Shown: positions 61,097-64,000 of the stretch, in pieces | Layout: each line of letters opens with the position of its first letter | Numbering within the stretch: the first letter of the stretch is position 1 | Assembly (NCBI RefSeq): GCF_030823375.1 | Contig: NZ_JAUSXB010000001.1 | Coordinates: 3,906,001 to 3,970,000 of the forward strand | Reading direction: 5' to 3' | From: Pseudarthrobacter siccitolerans | GTDB lineage: Bacteria > Actinomycetota > Actinomycetes > Actinomycetales > Micrococcaceae | Length of the DNA: 64,000 nt | Made by a program: the position numbers and the translations under genes | Notes under the pieces: model-generated | The model's input: only the letters and a program-made list of their open reading frames with translations | Database searches by the model: none | What the model was told of the DNA's origin: nothing

Positions 61097-61618
61097 GTGC
61101 TGGGAAGACCAGCGCCGATCGGGCCAACCATAAAGCTGCCCCGCATAGATCGACGGCCCCGCCCAGGGCTGGCCGCCTGCCTCGCCGCCGGGCTCGGCGC
61201 GCTCGCTGTACTTACCGGCTGCAGCGGGACCGGCAGCACCCTCTCCACAGCAGTCGAGGACAGCGCATCTGCCATCGCCACGGCCCGGCTTGCCCTGAGC
61301 CTAGATGCCGCGGGCAAGCTGACCGGTGCGGCCACGTCCACTGCCCTGGACGACGCACTCAAGGAGCTGGCAACCAGCCGGAATTCAGTGCTGAAACTCT
61401 CGCCCGCAAGCGAAGAGGACCGGCAATCGGTCCAGGAGGCACTCAGCGTCCTGGACGCCTGCACCTCCAGCCTCACCACCGCCCGCGACGCCGTAAACGG
61501 CGGTGACGGCGGCCCGTCCCTGTCCGACGGCGCCCCGTCCCTGTCCGACGGCGGCCAGCAGCTGTCCGAAGCGGCGGACCGCCTGTCCCAGCTGAGTGCA
61601 AAGGACGGCGGAAAGTGA
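61097..61618 (+). CDS. Lipoprotein of unknown function
   Basis: This 173-residue protein has a basic N-terminus, a hydrophobic stretch and a lipobox (LAVLTGCSGTG, lipid Cys at about 42). The mature part is helical (STAVEDSASAIATARLALSL, TALDDALKELATSRNSVLKL) with heptad-like spacing. Near the C-terminus, GGPSLSDGAPSLSDG repeats a PSLSDG unit. GTG 61097 follows GGAGG. It overlaps the NRAMP-like gene by four bases, so it probably serves that transporter at the outer face of the membrane. Confidence 0.7.
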   Translation: MLGRPAPIGPTIKLPRIDRRPRPGLAACLAAGLGALAVLTGCSGTGSTLSTAVEDSASAIATARLALSLDAAGKLTGAATSTALDDALKELATSRNSVLKLSPASEEDRQSVQEALSVLDACTSSLTTARDAVNGGDGGPSLSDGAPSLSDGGQQLSEAADRLSQLSAKDGGK

Positions 61619-62844
61619 AGCGGCTCCTCGGCGTCGCGCTCGGTGTGCTGACGGCGATCGGCGGATTCGTGGACATCGGCGACCTGGTGACCAACGCCGT
61701 CGTCGGTTCCCGCTTTGGACTCTCGCTGGTGTGGGTGGTGGGCGTGGGCGTGGTGGGCATCTGCCTGTTCGCCAATATGTCCGGGCGGGTGGCCGCGGCA
61801 TCAGGCCGGGCAACGTTCGAGGTGATCCGCGAACGTCTCGGGGCGCGGGCAGGACTGGCCAACCTGTCCGCCTCCTTCCTCATCAACCTAATGACGGTAA
61901 CGGCGGAAATCGGCGGGGTGGCCCTGGCGCTCCAGCTGGCCAGCAGCGTGCACTACCTGCTGTGGATCCCGGTGGCCGCGCTCGCGGTCTGGCTGGTGGT
62001 GTGGCGGGTCAAGTTTTCCGTCATGGAGAACGTCACCGGGCTGCTGGGACTGGCCCTGATCGTGTTTGCCGTGGCGCTGTTCCTGCTCAAACCGGACTGG
62101 GGAAACCTCGCCGGGCAGGCCCTGGCCCCCGCCGTGCCGGCCGAGGAAACCGCGCCCACCTACTGGTATTACGCCATCGCCCTGTTCGGCGCGGCCATGA
62201 CGCCCTACGAGGTGTTCTTCTTCTCCTCCGGAGCGGTGGAGGAAGGCTGGTCCATCAAGGACCTGGTCCAGTCCAGGATCAACGTCCTGGTCGGCTTCCC
62301 GCTGGGCGGCCTGTTGTCCGTGGCGATCGCCGGCTGCGCCGCGGTGGTGCTTCTGCCCGCCGGGATCGCCGTGACGTCCCTTTCCCAGGTGATCCTCCCG
62401 GTCGCGGAGGGCGCGGGGAAGGTGGGGCTGGCGTTTGTGCTGGTGGGCCTCGTGGCGGCCACCTTCGGCGCGGCCCTGGAGACCACCCTCTCCAGCGGCT
62501 ATACGCTGGCCCAGTTCTTCGGCTGGTCCTGGGGCAAGTTCCGCCGCCCAGCCCAGGCCGCCCGTTTCCACCTGGCCATGATCATCTGCCTGTTCATCGG
62601 ACTGGCGGTCCTGGCCACCGGCGTGGACCCGGTGCTGGTGACCGAATACTCCGTGGTGTTCTCCGCGATCGCCCTTCCGCTCACGTACTTGCCCATCCTC
62701 ATCGTGGCCAACGATCCGCAATACATGGGCCGGCACGTCAACGGCCGCCCGGTCAACGTGCTGGCCATGGCCTACCTGGTGATCATCCTGGTGGCCTCCC
62801 TGGCAGCAATACCCCTCATGATCGTGACAGGAGCCGGATCATGA
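61615..62844 (+). CDS. NRAMP-related divalent-metal transporter
   Basis: This 409-residue protein has about 11 helices of the NRAMP/LeuT fold. The helix-1 metal motif, DPGN in classical NRAMP, reads GGFVDIGDLVTNAVVG, and the helix-6 AxxMPH motif reads FGAAMTPYEVFFFSSGAVEE. The altered ligands suggest a divergent NRAMP-related branch, some members of which prefer Mg2+ or other cargo over Mn2+/Fe2+. GTG start overlaps the lipoprotein stop, and the stop overlaps the next gene's ATG. Confidence 0.82.
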   Translation: MKRLLGVALGVLTAIGGFVDIGDLVTNAVVGSRFGLSLVWVVGVGVVGICLFANMSGRVAAASGRATFEVIRERLGARAGLANLSASFLINLMTVTAEIGGVALALQLASSVHYLLWIPVAALAVWLVVWRVKFSVMENVTGLLGLALIVFAVALFLLKPDWGNLAGQALAPAVPAEETAPTYWYYAIALFGAAMTPYEVFFFSSGAVEEGWSIKDLVQSRINVLVGFPLGGLLSVAIAGCAAVVLLPAGIAVTSLSQVILPVAEGAGKVGLAFVLVGLVAATFGAALETTLSSGYTLAQFFGWSWGKFRRPAQAARFHLAMIICLFIGLAVLATGVDPVLVTEYSVVFSAIALPLTYLPILIVANDPQYMGRHVNGRPVNVLAMAYLVIILVASLAAIPLMIVTGAGS

Positions 62845-63248
62845 ACGCCATGCGGGCACTCACGCCGCCACCTCCGCTGGCAGGACGCCTCCTGGATGCG
62901 CAGCTGCACCTGCTGGACCGGCAGGTCATGGATAACGACGGCGTCCCGGTCACCACCGTGGACGACCTCGAGCTGAGCGGGCCTGCCCTGGATGTGGAGC
63001 TGGCGCCGGGGACGCCGGCCCCCGTCCTGACCGCGCTGTTGACCGGCCCGGTGCTGGGGACGCGCATATTCGGCGGCAGGCCGCCGTCGTCCCGGCTAAT
63101 CCGCATCCCGTGGAAGGACGTTGCCGAGGTGGGCGTTGTAGTCCGCCTCGGCGTCGGCAGCGGGAACCTCGACGCCACCTGGGTGGAGCGCTGGATCCGG
63201 GACAAGGTCATCGCCCGCATCCCGGGAGGCCGCCATGATCCTCGGTGA
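62841..63248 (+). CDS. Small protein of the NRAMP operon, PRC-like
   Basis: This 135-residue protein contains PPPLAGRLLDAQLHLLDRQV, MDNDGVPVTTVDDLELSGP and RLIRIPWKDVAEVGVVVRLG. The order of strands (a D-x-x-G-x-P-V turn, then IPW-x-DV) resembles a PRC-barrel, a fold that often binds partner proteins or membranes. Its ATG overlaps the transporter's stop by four bases, and its end overlaps the next PRC-barrel gene by 14. The likely role is regulation of the transporter; this is inference. Confidence 0.65.
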   Translation: MNAMRALTPPPPLAGRLLDAQLHLLDRQVMDNDGVPVTTVDDLELSGPALDVELAPGTPAPVLTALLTGPVLGTRIFGGRPPSSRLIRIPWKDVAEVGVVVRLGVGSGNLDATWVERWIRDKVIARIPGGRHDPR

Positions 63249-63567
63249 CCTCCTGGGCGTTCCTGTTTATAACGACGGCGGCACGCGGCTGGGCAGGGTG
63301 GCCGACGCGCGGTTCGTGGTGGACGGTGCCCCGCGGCAGCTTCTGGCCGAGGCGCGCCTGATGGGGCTGGTGGTCAGTCCGCACAGTGCGTCCTCGTTCC
63401 TAGGCTACGAGCGGACCGAACTGCGGCAGCCGTGGCCGCTGCCCGCTCTGCTGAGGTGGCGGCACCGGGGCTCATTCCTGGTGCTGTGGGAAGACGTCGC
63501 GATGATCGGTGCGCAGGGTGTCCGGCTGAGGGAAGGGTTCGCCGCATACTCGCCCGCGCTGGATTAG
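63235..63567 (+). CDS. PRC-barrel domain protein
   Basis: This 110-residue protein begins ILGDLLGVPVYNDGGTRLGR and VADARFVVDGAPRQLLAEAR, the PRC-barrel pattern (ligand strand, G-x-x-LG-R-V). It continues through LVVSPHSASSFLGYERTELR and LVLWEDVAMIGAQGVRLREG. With the gene before it, it forms a pair of small PRC-type proteins behind the NRAMP-like transporter, all translationally overlapped. Confidence 0.75.
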   Translation: MILGDLLGVPVYNDGGTRLGRVADARFVVDGAPRQLLAEARLMGLVVSPHSASSFLGYERTELRQPWPLPALLRWRHRGSFLVLWEDVAMIGAQGVRLREGFAAYSPALD

Positions 63568-63998
63568 GGTGACAGGGCAGGCACCGGCATCACGTCAATA
63601 TGCATCGGACTGCAGAGGTCTATCAGCCAGTCATGGCCGGGGCCAAGAGCAAAAATTCGTCCACTGCCGGGGACTACCTCGAAATCACCGGACGTGAGAC
63701 GGTCGCCGAAGAACATGTATGCCCGGTCGCTGTTGTTCCTTCTCGACATCCACGCGATTCCTTCATATCCGGCACCGTGCGCAGCTTCGGCCCACTTCCT
63801 GGTTTGTGGGTAGGACTCACCAGGTGTATCCGTGAGCTGGCGTGCTTCCACGCGCAGGGTCCGTAAGCCGGATCCCAAGAATGAGGCCAGCCGAATCTCC
63901 CTCCGGCTGGTGAAAGCGGCCATGACCTTCGACTTGTAGTCGCCATACGCAAGCAAGCCTCCAGCAACAGGGATATTCCGCAGGAGGGTTTCAGCCAC
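63564..63998 (-). CDS. RES-domain protein, C-terminal part (cut by window edge)
   Basis: The visible 144 residues match the RES family (NAD+-degrading toxins of Xre-RES systems): SKVMAAFTSRREIRLASFLG, TLRVEARQLTDTPGESYPQT, AGYEGIAWMSRRNNSDRAYM and FFGDRLTSGDFEVV. The family is named for Arg, Glu and Ser, all seen in this stretch. The gene probably begins beyond position 64000, and any antitoxin would be upstream there. The Met at the edge is not taken as the start. It overlaps the PRC gene's stop on the opposite strand by four bases. Confidence 0.7.
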   Translation of the reverse strand: MAETLLRNIPVAGGLLAYGDYKSKVMAAFTSRREIRLASFLGSGLRTLRVEARQLTDTPGESYPQTRKWAEAAHGAGYEGIAWMSRRNNSDRAYMFFGDRLTSGDFEVVPGSGRIFALGPGHDWLIDLCSPMHIDVMPVPALSP

Positions 63999-64000
63999 GG

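Noticed and set aside
61596..63248. 550-residue plus-strand frame overlapping the NRAMP-like gene
   Set aside because: Its first 400 residues are an out-of-frame shadow rich in Gly/Arg/Pro; only the last 135 residues (from 62841) are a real gene.
1..64000. CRISPR arrays, tRNA or rRNA genes, prophage structural genes
   Set aside because: No regularly spaced direct repeats, cloverleaf-like segments, rRNA stretches or phage structural proteins were seen; the short tandem unit at 41472 has only two copies.

Overview
The window looks like chromosomal DNA from a high-GC actinobacterium of the Arthrobacter / Pseudarthrobacter / Paenarthrobacter group. The reasons are strong G/C third-position bias in backbone genes, frequent GTG starts, actinobacterial families (excalibur lipoprotein, DUF1326/DUF2182 pair, DUF6510, DUF4383), Arthrobacter-type carbohydrate loci, and a dispersed repeat with the core GGTTGAGCCTGTCGAAA. 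No tRNA, rRNA, CRISPR array or replication origin was seen.

Bases 1-16,200 are an accessory (defence-type) island of AT-richer genes set in the wreck of a backbone locus. Pieces of APC-type permease and nitrilase-family amidohydrolase genes lie at 206-455, 3025-3490 and 4950-5389. Between and beside them are a DUF6236 protein, a membrane-anchored receiver-like protein, a pentapeptide-repeat membrane protein, a reverse transcriptase paired with a phosphoribosyltransferase-like/winged-helix protein (a retron-like unit with a structured leader), and a three-gene unit of PLD nuclease-helicase-DUF3427, MazG-like pyrophosphohydrolase and GIY-YIG-DUF2075 NTPase. A truncated ISL3 element closes the island, followed by an excalibur lipoprotein and a DeoR remnant.

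Bases 16,200-21,200 are a scrap zone: remnants of VOC, DeoR and IS630 genes around a small conserved protein, the DUF1326/DUF2182 pair, a probably imported methyltransferase, a YciI-like protein and a MazE/MazF-type toxin-antitoxin pair. From 21.3 to 26.5 kb come a molybdopterin oxidoreductase/flavin reductase/DUF6510 operon, a SRPBCC protein, an ABC-2 exporter and a secreted subtilase.

From 26.6 kb on, most of the window is sugar and acid catabolism in regulator-plus-transporter-plus-enzyme blocks. (1) LacI regulator, triple operator, unknown 160-aa protein, ribose-type ABC importer, isomerase, levoglucosan-dehydrogenase-like oxidoreductase, monooxygenase-like protein and Asp/Glu racemase (26.6-35.4 kb). 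(2) Aldo/keto reductase and HpcH/HpaI aldolase (37.0-38.8 kb). (3) DeoR regulator, PdxA2-like dehydrogenase, DUF1537 kinase and KdgT-type permease, a likely threonate/erythronate route to DHAP (40.6-44.8 kb). (4) Ribokinase, MFS carrier, nucleoside hydrolase and a HutC-type GntR regulator for nucleoside use (46.2-51.7 kb). (5) CUT1-type ABC importer, LacI regulator, GH32, broken fructokinase and a signal-less GH91 enzyme, read here as an intracellular difructose-anhydride/inulo-oligosaccharide pathway (52.8-60.9 kb).

The window closes with a lipoprotein / NRAMP-like transporter / PRC-barrel operon and the edge-truncated end of a RES-domain toxin gene. The most interesting parts are the two defence-like modules (5.4-8.1 and 8.3-13.8 kb), the receiver-like membrane protein, and the GH91 cluster with its internally deleted fructokinase. 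All functions are read from sequence motifs; no database search was possible.
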